A DNA stretch of 64,000 nt, from NCBI GenBank assembly GCA_002748705.1, contig PDSZ01000049.1, positions 8,851 to 72,850 on the forward strand, read 5' to 3'. Positions within the stretch are counted from its first letter, which is position 1, and each line of letters begins with the position of its first letter. This DNA is from Candidatus Fermentibacterota bacterium (GTDB taxonomy: Bacteria > Fermentibacterota > Fermentibacteria > Fermentibacterales > Fermentibacteraceae). A program made the position numbers and the translations under genes. Under the pieces are notes generated by a model, which saw only the letters and a list, made by a program, of their open reading frames with translations, did no database searches and had not been told where the DNA came from. Shown piece after piece: positions 1 through 7,643 of the stretch.

Positions 1-153
1 GGTTGTTTCGTATTGCATGAAGGCAAATATAACAGTACAGCTGGAATGATGCACTTATATGCCCCATTAAGTTCGAGTTAACATATTGGGTCAGTGTGCG
101 TAAACATGAAATTATGAAGTTATGAATTCTGTTACAGGTTTTGTACAAGGCAG

Positions 154-182
154 TTGACTTGATTGATTTGAGTATTTAGAAT
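154..182 (+). promoter_or_regulatory. Sigma-70-type promoter for the ABC importer operon
   Basis: TTGACT (154-159) and TAGAAT (177-182) are separated by exactly 17 bases; each matches the consensus at five of six positions. Transcription would start near 189 and leave a leader of about 100 nt before the binding-protein gene at 288. I see no recognisable riboswitch in the leader. The gene's ribosome site is GGAGGG, two bases before the ATG. Confidence 0.6.
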
Positions 183-287
183 TTTTCCAATTCGGGGGTT
201 TTTGCTCCTGAATATCAGAAATACTTTAGTAATACCGTATCTGGTGCTGCATCACCGGTACAAAGCTGTGCTGATTGCGGAGGGACC

Positions 288-1496
288 ATGAGAAAATCAC
301 TTGCTTTGCTGCTGTTTGTGTCAGTTTTCCTGTTTGCTGTTTCATGCGGAGGAGAGGAACCTGCACCTGCAGTTGAAGAACAGAGAGAGGAAGTCACCGA
401 AGAGTCCGTTGAAGGCCCCGATAACATTCCTGTTGAGGAAATTGACATTTATGCTGAAGCTCCTGAGCTGAAGATTGGTTTTGTTAAGCAGGATCACCAT
501 TCAGCGGTTTTCGTATCAGCTCTTCGCTGCGAAGCTATGCATGAGTTGTATCCTGTTTATCTTGTTCCTCTCGGCGAGACTTTTTACGCCCTCATAAAAA
601 ACAACGAGAAAATAGCCGAAGTTGAGTTCATCCAGTCACAGGGTGCAATAAATGTTCCCAACAATATGCAGGCCGGTCTTTTTGAGATTGGCTTCGGCGG
701 TGTTTTACCATTTGCAGTAAGTTATGACCAGGGCAATCCTGTCAGCATAATTGCTCCGCTGCACCAGCGGGGAGATATGCTGGTGGTTGCGTCTGATAAC
801 GAAACGGTGAACACATGGGACGATTTTGTTACCTGGGCATCCCAGTCTGAAGAACCTCTCACTGTAGGTTTCAAGAGCCCCAAAGCTGTTGCTCTGATCA
901 TTTTCCAGAGTGCTCTGACAGAGGCAGGTATTTCTTTTGCAATGTCCGGCGGCGATGTTGAGGGCGCAGACATTATTCTCTACAACGCGCAGGGTCAGCC
1001 CAACCTTAATCCTGCACTGCAGGAAGGCATTATAGATGCTTTCGTTTCAAACAACCCTGCATGCGCCATGGCGGAGCATAACGGCATAGGTAAATGCGTT
1101 GCAGAGCTTTCTCTGCTGCCTCCAGGAGACTTTGAGAACCACCCGTGCTGCGCAATTGCTGCAACACATCAGGTTATGGAACAGAAGCCTGAAGAGGTTG
1201 CTGCAGCTCTTGAACTTTTTGCTTACGCCACTGATTACATAAACGAAAATCCTGAAGATGCTGCAGCTGCTGCATCTGAATGGATCGGCACACCGGTTGA
1301 GGTTGAGGTCATTTCCATGGCAACCAGCCTTTATGACATGAATGTGACCGATGAGTGGATGAGCAATATGAACCTGATACTTGAGCACACCAGATCTCTT
1401 GGCGCGTTCAGCGGACCTCTTATGGATGCTGATGATGCTTCCGAGCTGGAAATGATAACAGATTTCAGTCTTCTGCCTGAGAGATTTGTGCAGTAA
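288..1496 (+). CDS. ABC transporter substrate-binding lipoprotein (NitT/TauT type), cysteine-rich
   Basis: Periplasmic solute-binding component of an importer, 402 residues. A hydrophobic signal segment (residues 4-19) ends in a lipobox-like AVSC with the lipid-carrying Cys at 20, followed by an acidic Glu-rich linker typical of a tethered lipoprotein. The body has the two-lobe style of the NitT/TauT/SsuA family and opens near residue 64 with LKIGFVKQDHH. It is followed by a permease and an ATPase of the same class, which supports the role. An unusual patch in the C-terminal lobe holds Cys259, Cys270 and a Cys-Cys pair at 287-288 (HPCC); such cysteines are not needed in the nitrate, taurine or riboflavin-precursor binders I know. 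The ligand cannot be named from sequence. Class assignment is fairly certain; substrate is unknown. Confidence 0.82.
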   Translation: MRKSLALLLFVSVFLFAVSCGGEEPAPAVEEQREEVTEESVEGPDNIPVEEIDIYAEAPELKIGFVKQDHHSAVFVSALRCEAMHELYPVYLVPLGETFYALIKNNEKIAEVEFIQSQGAINVPNNMQAGLFEIGFGGVLPFAVSYDQGNPVSIIAPLHQRGDMLVVASDNETVNTWDDFVTWASQSEEPLTVGFKSPKAVALIIFQSALTEAGISFAMSGGDVEGADIILYNAQGQPNLNPALQEGIIDAFVSNNPACAMAEHNGIGKCVAELSLLPPGDFENHPCCAIAATHQVMEQKPEEVAAALELFAYATDYINENPEDAAAAASEWIGTPVEVEVISMATSLYDMNVTDEWMSNMNLILEHTRSLGAFSGPLMDADDASELEMITDFSLLPERFVQ

Positions 1497-1507
1497 TCAA
1501 AAAGGTC

Positions 1508-1527
1508 AAACGATTTTCTGATCGTTT
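1508..1527 (+). other. Intergenic mRNA hairpin between binding protein and permease genes
   Basis: AAACGAT (1508-1514) and ATCGTTT (1521-1527) form a perfect 7-bp stem with a 6-nt loop, eleven bases after the stop codon of the binding-protein gene. No T-tract follows, so it is not a classical terminator. Such hairpins often stabilise the upstream message, so that the binding protein is made in excess over the membrane subunits; that role is inferred here. Confidence 0.45.
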
Positions 1528-1534
1528 CGCAGGT

Positions 1535-2362
1535 ATGCTCCGGAAGGTTCGATCAAGCCTTCCGGGGCTCTTTCTGCCCATACTGATTCTACTCTTCTGG
1601 CAGTTCTATCCGGATTCACTTCTTTTGCCTCCGCCATCCCGTGTTCTTAATGTGCTTTTGCATCCTGGAAGGGATCTTCTGAGCTGCAGTTCACTGTTGT
1701 GGAATACCGGGGTCAGTCTTATCAGGGTCACCATAGGACTGTTCTTCTCAATACTTATCGGTACACCTGCAGGATTCTTCATGGGTGCCAGTTCCAGATT
1801 CAGAAAACTCACATCACCACTCACTGAGCTTGCCAGACCCCTTTCACCTCTTGCGCTTCTGCCTCTTTCCATTATTTTTTTCAAGGATACCACATTTACA
1901 GAGCTGTTTGGCCTCGATCATCTGAAATACTCAAGAAACATTCTTAATGAGCTTCAGGCGGGAATGGTATTCATTCTGGCATGGGGCGGTATTTTTCCTG
2001 TCATTCTGGAGACGATGCACGGTGTAAGGAGTGTTAGAAAGGTTCACATTGAAGCAGCCAGGGTTCTTGGTGCAGGGCGCTTCTTTATTTTCACAAATGT
2101 TCTGCTTCCTGCCTCTCTTCCGGATATTTTTACAGGTTACAGAATGGCTGTAGGACGATGCTGGATGGTTATAATTGCTGCTGAGATGCTTCCCGGTACC
2201 AATGCAGGTATCGGTTACCTTCTGAGATTTTCTTATCAGCTTTCAAGGCTGGATATCATGATAGCATGTATTTTCGTTATTGCTGTAATAGGTCTGTTCT
2301 TTTCGAGGGGTCTTGAGTATGCAGGAGAAAAGTGGATCAGGCTCAGGGCAAGGGAGCGATAA
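1535..2362 (+). CDS. ABC transporter permease (SsuC/TauC-like)
   Basis: Inner-membrane subunit, 275 residues, of the importer begun at 288. The family's features are visible: an N-terminal membrane segment (LFLPILILLFWQFY), several further hydrophobic segments, and the EAA-type cytoplasmic loop around residues 168-190 (HIEAARVLGAGRFFIFTNVL followed by LPASLPDIFTGYR), which docks on the ATPase. Length is ordinary for this BPD_transp_1 family (about 250-280). A weak AGGT ribosome site precedes the ATG. The stop codon overlaps the ATG of the ATPase gene (TAATG), so the two are translationally coupled. Confidence 0.85.
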   Translation: MLRKVRSSLPGLFLPILILLFWQFYPDSLLLPPPSRVLNVLLHPGRDLLSCSSLLWNTGVSLIRVTIGLFFSILIGTPAGFFMGASSRFRKLTSPLTELARPLSPLALLPLSIIFFKDTTFTELFGLDHLKYSRNILNELQAGMVFILAWGGIFPVILETMHGVRSVRKVHIEAARVLGAGRFFIFTNVLLPASLPDIFTGYRMAVGRCWMVIIAAEMLPGTNAGIGYLLRFSYQLSRLDIMIACIFVIAVIGLFFSRGLEYAGEKWIRLRARER

Positions 2363-3147
2363 TGTCATTGTCCGTCAAAGGTGTCAGTAAATCATTTCAG
2401 ACTCCATCAGGGGGTATAGTAAATGCCCTTGATAGTGTTGATCTTGCTGTTTCTGACGGGGAATTTATATGTCTGCTGGGACCTACCGGCTGCGGCAAGA
2501 CAACACTTCTCAGAATACTTGCCGGTTTGGAGAAACCGGATTCAGGCACCGTCAGAATAGATTCACGACCGGGGTATGTATTTCAGCAGGGAGCGCTTTT
2601 TCCTTGGTTGACAGTGGCTTCCAATGTTTCTTTTTCACTCAGGGCACAGGGGGTTTCCAGAAAAGATGCTCTGCCGCGGTGTATGGAGGTTCTTGAAAAA
2701 GTCGGACTTCAGGATTTTGCCCACAGCTATCCTCACCAGCTGTCAGGGGGAATGCAGCAGAGAACCGCTCTGGCCAGGGGGCTGGTAACAGAACCGGATA
2801 TTCTGCTTCTGGATGAACCCTTTGCATCCCTTGACGAGAGAACTGCAATGGTACTGCAGGACACTGTAAGGAACCTGTTCAGAAAACAGTCAACCACTGT
2901 GGTTTTTGTCACACACAATATCGAAGAAGCTGTTTATCTTGCAGACAGAATACTTGTTATGGATAGCCGTCCAGGCAGAATAGTATGTAGCCTGATAATA
3001 AACCTTAAATGGCCGAGAAACAGGCTTTCAGAAGATTTTACCCGAATACTGCTTCAGGTTAGAAGAGCCTTTGAGGAATTGATTGACCCTGGCTTATCTT
3101 CCCTTTCTCAGATGCATGAAAAGAAGCAGAGCAATAGTATCAAGTGA
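2362..3147 (+). CDS. ABC transporter ATP-binding protein (SsuB/TauB-like)
   Basis: ATPase subunit of the NitT/TauT-type importer, 261 residues from the ATG at 2362, which overlaps the permease stop; the reading frame is open ten codons further upstream, but that start would sit inside the permease. Walker A is GPTGCGKTT near residue 37, the signature motif is LSGGMQQR, and Walker B with catalytic Glu is ILLLDEPFASLD. The switch His lies in FVTHNIEEA, the usual form for this subfamily. The C-terminus has the short helical tail common to SsuB/TauB. The three genes form one operon from the promoter at 154. No terminator is obvious in the 200 bases that follow. Confidence 0.9.
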   Translation: MSLSVKGVSKSFQTPSGGIVNALDSVDLAVSDGEFICLLGPTGCGKTTLLRILAGLEKPDSGTVRIDSRPGYVFQQGALFPWLTVASNVSFSLRAQGVSRKDALPRCMEVLEKVGLQDFAHSYPHQLSGGMQQRTALARGLVTEPDILLLDEPFASLDERTAMVLQDTVRNLFRKQSTTVVFVTHNIEEAVYLADRILVMDSRPGRIVCSLIINLKWPRNRLSEDFTRILLQVRRAFEELIDPGLSSLSQMHEKKQSNSIK

Positions 3148-3348
3148 TACCAGTGTAGCAAGAGTCTGGCCATCGCCGTAATTGTTAACATTGAAGACAA
3201 ACCTTAAAATAATGAATACAATGGTGCCCATATGCCCCTCCTGACTGTTACTGTGTCCGACGAACCCATGCCGGATTCTTTCAATACATTATATTAACAC
3301 TCCGTAAACCATAAGACAAGCTGATTCTGAAAGGTTGGTAGCGCTTCT

Positions 3349-4449
3349 TTGGACAGAAGAAGAATCCTGTTCCGTGGAAACTCCCTGTCCTTTTCAGGCA
3401 GGTTTACAGTAGCAGATCTGCATAATGTCAGCAGAGCCCTTGAAGGCCTTCCTGATACTCCTGTTGAAATAGACCTTTCTCGCTGCGATGCTCTTGATAC
3501 AGGGGTAGCAGCCAGAATCTGGTCTTTCTATGAGGCCAGAAAAAGCCGAAACAGGAAGGTTATTCTGAGGATTCCTGATCCTGAAATGGCTGAAATCTTT
3601 GAGCGTTTCAGGGAGATTGACAGGGTTCCTCCCAGATTCGTTTCCAAAAAGAATCTTAAGTATCACTTCAATGATATCGGGCAGAATGTTTACGAGTCCT
3701 GGAAGCTGCTCACAGGTCTGATGACTTTTTCCGTACAGGCTATCAGGGCTCTCTTCTCAGGAAGGGTAAGAGGTTCCATGACTGCCTACTACATGGAGCA
3801 GGCAGGAGTAATGGCTATTCCCATCATCGTAACTCTCAACTGGCTCATGGGAGTAGTTCTGGGTTATCAGGCAGGCTACCAGATGCAGCAGTTCGGCGCA
3901 GAACTGTTTATGCCTGCCCTTCTGGCTTACAGTATCTGCTGGGAGATAGGTCCCATGATGACAGCTGTTCTGGTTGCAGGAAGATCAGGTTCAGCTTTTG
4001 CGGCAGAGATAGGCACTATGAAGGTCAGGCAGGAGATAGACGCCCTTGAGGTTATGGGTTTCAACCTTTACGGATATGTTGTTACTCCCAAAATGATTGC
4101 TCTGTTTGTGGTCATGCCGCTGCTTATCTCAATAGCTAATTTCGCAGGTATGGCCGGAGGGCTTGCAGCAGGCGGGCTTTTTCTGGGAATGCCTGCTGAA
4201 GTTTACATGGAAGAAGCAAGGAAGGCTCTTATACCGTTCGACCTTTACTGGGGAGTTATCAAGAGCTTCTTTTTCTCTGCGATTATAGCAATTACAGGTT
4301 CGTTCATGGGAATGAGGGTTCGGGGAGGTCCGGCTTCTGTAGGCAAAGCAACCACCTCTGCTGTGGTTGTCAGCATCTTTCTGGTTATTCTGGTTGATGC
4401 TCTGCTCTCCCTTATTTTCATTCACCTCAGACCGGGACTTCAGATATGA
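3349..4449 (+). CDS. mlaE: MlaE-family lipid ABC permease with N-terminal STAS-like domain
   Basis: Membrane subunit of an MCE-type phospholipid or lipid transporter, 366 residues. Residues 1-105 form a STAS-like domain (EIDLSRCDALDTGVAARIW), which in Proteobacteria is the separate MlaB subunit; here it is fused ahead of the MlaE core. The core shows the conserved segments AGRSGSAFAAEIGTMKV and EIDALEVMGFN, and about five hydrophobic helices. Fusion of STAS and permease is known in several phyla. The only usable start is TTG at 3349; an in-frame stop lies at 3328 and the AAGG ribosome-site candidate is rather far upstream. The stop overlaps the ATG of the ATPase gene by four bases. Confidence 0.88.
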   Translation: MDRRRILFRGNSLSFSGRFTVADLHNVSRALEGLPDTPVEIDLSRCDALDTGVAARIWSFYEARKSRNRKVILRIPDPEMAEIFERFREIDRVPPRFVSKKNLKYHFNDIGQNVYESWKLLTGLMTFSVQAIRALFSGRVRGSMTAYYMEQAGVMAIPIIVTLNWLMGVVLGYQAGYQMQQFGAELFMPALLAYSICWEIGPMMTAVLVAGRSGSAFAAEIGTMKVRQEIDALEVMGFNLYGYVVTPKMIALFVVMPLLISIANFAGMAGGLAAGGLFLGMPAEVYMEEARKALIPFDLYWGVIKSFFFSAIIAITGSFMGMRVRGGPASVGKATTSAVVVSIFLVILVDALLSLIFIHLRPGLQI

Positions 4450-5195
4450 GCAGAGCCATTATAGAGGTGGATAACCTAACCGGAGGCTATGATGAAGTAC
4501 CTGTTCTGAAGAATGTCTCAATGGATGTTTACAGCGGTGAGGTTCTTGTTATAGCAGGAAAGAGCGGCTGCGGCAAATCCACAATAATGAGGTATCTTAT
4601 TGGTCTTCAGAAACCTGACGGCGGAAGAATTCTCTTCGACAGGCAGGATATATGGGAGTCGGCAGAAATCCTTGCTGCAGCCAGAAGAAGATGGGGAGTT
4701 CTCTTTCAGTCAGGAGCTCTTCTAGGTAATCTCACTGTGCTGGAAAATGTGATACTTCCAATGTCTGAATTCACAGATCTTACAAGGCACGAGATGACAG
4801 ATGTGGCCATGAGCAAGCTTGAAATGGTCGGTATGCTCCATGCTGCGTACGATAATCCCCTTGAGATATCAGGAGGAATGCAGAAGAGAGCCGCTCTTGC
4901 AAGAGCAATGGCTCTTGACCCTGAAGTTCTGTTTTTTGACGAACCTTCTGCCGGTCTGGATCCTGTGACCAGCGCTGAGCTGGATAAGACTATACTCTCA
5001 GTGAACAGGAATCAGGGAACTACTCTCATCATTGTAACTCACGAACTTGAAAGCATACACGCCATATCAGACAGGGTGGTGATGCTTGATCCGGAGGAAA
5101 AGGGCATTATTGCCACAGGAAGTGCCGGTGACCTGGCTGCAAATTCCACCGATCCCCGGGTAATCGATTTTTTCAGAAGAAAGACTGGAGACTGA
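4446..5195 (+). CDS. mlaF: MlaF-like lipid transporter ATPase
   Basis: ATPase of the MCE transporter, 249 residues. Walker A GKSGCGKST (near 38), signature ISGGMQKRAALARA, Walker B with catalytic Glu VLFFDEPSAGLDP and switch His in IIVTHE are all present. The sequence around the signature (GGMQKRAALARAMALDPE) is typical of the MlaF/Ttg2A group rather than general importers. It overlaps the permease gene by four bases and ends one base before the MCE gene, so the complex is made from one message. Confidence 0.92.
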   Translation: MSRAIIEVDNLTGGYDEVPVLKNVSMDVYSGEVLVIAGKSGCGKSTIMRYLIGLQKPDGGRILFDRQDIWESAEILAAARRRWGVLFQSGALLGNLTVLENVILPMSEFTDLTRHEMTDVAMSKLEMVGMLHAAYDNPLEISGGMQKRAALARAMALDPEVLFFDEPSAGLDPVTSAELDKTILSVNRNQGTTLIIVTHELESIHAISDRVVMLDPEEKGIIATGSAGDLAANSTDPRVIDFFRRKTGD

Positions 5196-5196
5196 A

Positions 5197-6078
5197 ATGG
5201 CACTGAGAGCTAACAGAGTCCGTCTGGGAATCTTCTTCGTTTTGATAATGGGCATATTTATTACAGGTATCTTCTGGGTTGCCGGAGGTTTCAGCAGCCC
5301 TGTTACCACCAGCTATGCCTGTTACTTCGGATGGAGTGTAGGCGGATTGAATGTGGGAAGCACTGTAGAATACAACGGAGTGCCGGTAGGGTCGGTCTCC
5401 GCTATAGAGATAGCTCCTGACGGAAGGCTGGTGAAGGTTGTTCTGAACCTGGAAGACGACAAGTTCAGAGTTGATGATACCATTGTTGCTTCGCTGTTCT
5501 TCACTGGAATTACCGGTCTACAGGATATCAATCTGGAGAGCCTTCCTGATTCAGTGGAAAGGCTGTGGAGTGAAGACCAGCTCACATTCGAATCTGATAT
5601 GCCTGTTGTACCGGTCAGGTCCGGTACAGTGCAGTCCGTGGCATCAGGGCTCAACGCTGTATTCCAGTCAATGGCTCAGGTGGATATGAAAGAGCTTAAC
5701 GACCAGACAATAAGAGCGCTTACCAGAATGAACGATCTTCTTGACAGCGTAGAAAACGATTCGGTGGCTGTAAGGCTCAGCAGAACAATTGATAATTTTG
5801 ATGCTGTTCTGGTTACATACAATGATTTGGGGAACGAACTTACCGCGGCGATCAGGGATGCCAGGGAAGATGCTGAACCGATCGTGGAAGACTTGAAGGA
5901 GTTCACCGGTGAACTTGACAATCTTTCAGAACAGCTGAACATGATGGGGGCTGACCTCCATAACACTTTTAATGTAACAAACTCTATACTTCAGGAGATA
6001 AGAGAACTTCTGCCGAATGTTAACCGTTTGCTTGACGGTTTTTCCGGTGGTTACAGAGGAGAGGAAATCTGGCAATGA
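5197..6078 (+). CDS. mlaD: MCE-domain lipid-binding protein (MlaD-like)
   Basis: Periplasmic lipid-handling subunit, 293 residues. One N-terminal membrane anchor (residues 10-30) precedes a single MCE domain at about 38-120, with characteristic GLNVGSTVEYNGVPVG and the turn GITGLQDINLE. The rest, about 150-290, is mostly amphipathic helix with Asn/Asp/Glu-rich heptads (ELDNLSEQLNMMG), as in MCE proteins whose helices form a needle or tunnel. MlaD forms hexameric rings that bind lipid tails; that is family knowledge. Its stop overlaps the following lipoprotein start by four bases. Confidence 0.9.
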   Translation: MALRANRVRLGIFFVLIMGIFITGIFWVAGGFSSPVTTSYACYFGWSVGGLNVGSTVEYNGVPVGSVSAIEIAPDGRLVKVVLNLEDDKFRVDDTIVASLFFTGITGLQDINLESLPDSVERLWSEDQLTFESDMPVVPVRSGTVQSVASGLNAVFQSMAQVDMKELNDQTIRALTRMNDLLDSVENDSVAVRLSRTIDNFDAVLVTYNDLGNELTAAIRDAREDAEPIVEDLKEFTGELDNLSEQLNMMGADLHNTFNVTNSILQEIRELLPNVNRLLDGFSGGYRGEEIWQ

Positions 6079-6689
6079 CAAAAACCATTCTGTATTCAGT
6101 TTCTGCTTTGCTTCTCATCACAGGCTGTATTACAGTGAATGTTCCCCTGGGAGGAAGCGAAACTGCACCGGCCAGTCAGTGGACCATTGACTGGGATAAA
6201 CCTGAAAACATGAGAACCCCTGCAGCATCCAGTGCAATTAGGGTCAGAGACCTTGAAGCCTCAGGAAGCTATCAGCTTTCAGGTATGGTTGTCAGACACG
6301 CTGATGGAACAATCATGGAGAGTTCTGATAACAGGTGGGCAGCCAGACCCGGTGCCATGCTGAGTGAAATGCTGGCAAGAGATCTGATGGCAGAAGGCAG
6401 TTTTCCGGCGGTATTCAGAACTGCTGCAACGGTTAATAATCTGTTAACTGTCGAGGGTTATGTAAGGGAGTTCGGTGCCACTCAGGTTGACAGCGCAACC
6501 TGGGTAGCTGTTTTTGATGTGGATGTTACCCTTCTTGGAGACAGAGGTTCAACTGTAATCATGCAGAGGAACTACAGATATGAGAGACTGATGCCGGCGC
6601 CTGGATTTTCTGAAATGGTTGAACAGATGGAGAGACTTTCTTCCAGATGGTCGGAGGAAGTAAGAGAAGACATAAGAAACAGCATTTAG
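6075..6689 (+). CDS. MCE-associated auxiliary lipoprotein (ABC_trans_aux/PqiC-like)
   Basis: Exported lipoprotein, 204 residues: signal segment followed by a clear lipobox ITGC with Cys18. The remainder is a compact alpha/beta domain containing a strand-rich stretch (TVEGYVREFGATQVDSATWV), and position in an MCE operon matches the ABC-type transport auxiliary lipoprotein family to which PqiC belongs. In that family the protein sits on the outer membrane and docks to the MCE tunnel. Sequence similarity is too weak by eye for certainty, so the assignment rests on operon position, lipobox and length (about 200 residues). Confidence 0.65.
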   Translation: MTKTILYSVSALLLITGCITVNVPLGGSETAPASQWTIDWDKPENMRTPAASSAIRVRDLEASGSYQLSGMVVRHADGTIMESSDNRWAARPGAMLSEMLARDLMAEGSFPAVFRTAATVNNLLTVEGYVREFGATQVDSATWVAVFDVDVTLLGDRGSTVIMQRNYRYERLMPAPGFSEMVEQMERLSSRWSEEVREDIRNSI

Positions 6690-6711
6690 CTGCTAACAGA
6701 AGGGGACTGAT

Positions 6712-7629
6712 TTGGGTCTTTTTCAGAAGAAGAAAAAAACAGTCATCGGTGGTTCAGCAGGAAGAAGAACTCCTCCTTTTGACAATATGAACAATTTCAT
6801 AGTGGTTATTCTGGACAGCTGCAGATACGATTCGTTCATGAAGGCAGCTCCAAAAACCATTATGAAGCTGGGAGAAACCGAGGCAAGGTACAGCTACGCA
6901 AGCTGGACAGCCCCGTCACATTACAACCTGCTCATGGGGCTGGTTCCACACACAAGCCCTTCAGGGGTATTTGCCAGCGAGTACTACAAGCATGATTTTG
7001 TGAAGTATAACGAGAGGCTCGGAGCAGACGGCATTGAGTTCAAGAGCCTTGTTCCAAGGCTCTGGCTGCCTGACTACCTCCGTGATTCCCTGGGATACAG
7101 AACACATGCAATGGTATCACTGCCGGTTCTTAACAGCATGACCCCTGTAAACAGAGGATTTGACACATTCAGGCTCATGGACAAGCACAACGACATGAAT
7201 GCCATGCTTGACCTTATGACATTCCCTTCCGACAGGCCCAGTTTCTATATGCTCAATGTGGGAGAAACCCATTATCCCTATGCCAGACCAACTGAATCTG
7301 AAAACGACTGGCCCAGAATCAGCGGTGTTCACGGTGTGTTCAAGCACCTTGACGATCACCTTATAGACGGCGCAGTTCAGGAGAGCACAAGCGGTTCCAG
7401 ATTCTTTGACCAGAAGGAGATGGATATGCTCCAGGCAAGGCAGGTGGACACTGTCGAGTATCTGGACAGCGTGTTTGAAAGGCTCTTCGACATTGTACCG
7501 GAAAACACATGGATTACAGTCACAGCGGATCACGGAGAACTCTTCGGAGAGGAAGGCTACTTCGGCCACGGTCCCATACATCATGAAAAAGTTTTTCAGG
7601 TTCCGTTCCTGGAAGGCAGGATTCGATAA
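6712..7629 (+). CDS. Sulfatase/alkaline-phosphatase-fold hydrolase, short C-terminus
   Basis: Metal-dependent hydrolase of the alkaline phosphatase superfamily, 305 residues, starting at TTG after an AGGGG ribosome site. Visible metal and active-site elements are IVVILDSCRYDSF (first Asp ligand), SWTAPSHYNLLMG (nucleophile region), GETHYPY, and the C-terminal ligand motif TADHGELFGEEGYFGHG. Its closest style is the sulfatase family acting on lipid or polysaccharide headgroups such as phosphoethanolamine or sulfate esters. No signal peptide or membrane segment is seen, so it is probably cytoplasmic. It stops directly after the EKVFQVPF strand, where most family members carry another 60-150 residues, so it is either a minimal form or C-terminally truncated. 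Confidence 0.7.
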   Translation: MGLFQKKKKTVIGGSAGRRTPPFDNMNNFIVVILDSCRYDSFMKAAPKTIMKLGETEARYSYASWTAPSHYNLLMGLVPHTSPSGVFASEYYKHDFVKYNERLGADGIEFKSLVPRLWLPDYLRDSLGYRTHAMVSLPVLNSMTPVNRGFDTFRLMDKHNDMNAMLDLMTFPSDRPSFYMLNVGETHYPYARPTESENDWPRISGVHGVFKHLDDHLIDGAVQESTSGSRFFDQKEMDMLQARQVDTVEYLDSVFERLFDIVPENTWITVTADHGELFGEEGYFGHGPIHHEKVFQVPFLEGRIR

Positions 7630-7643
7630 AGGAGAACGAGGAA

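Noticed and set aside
189..287. Riboswitch in the leader of the ABC importer
   Set aside because: No TPP, guanidine or molybdate-type core motif could be found by eye.
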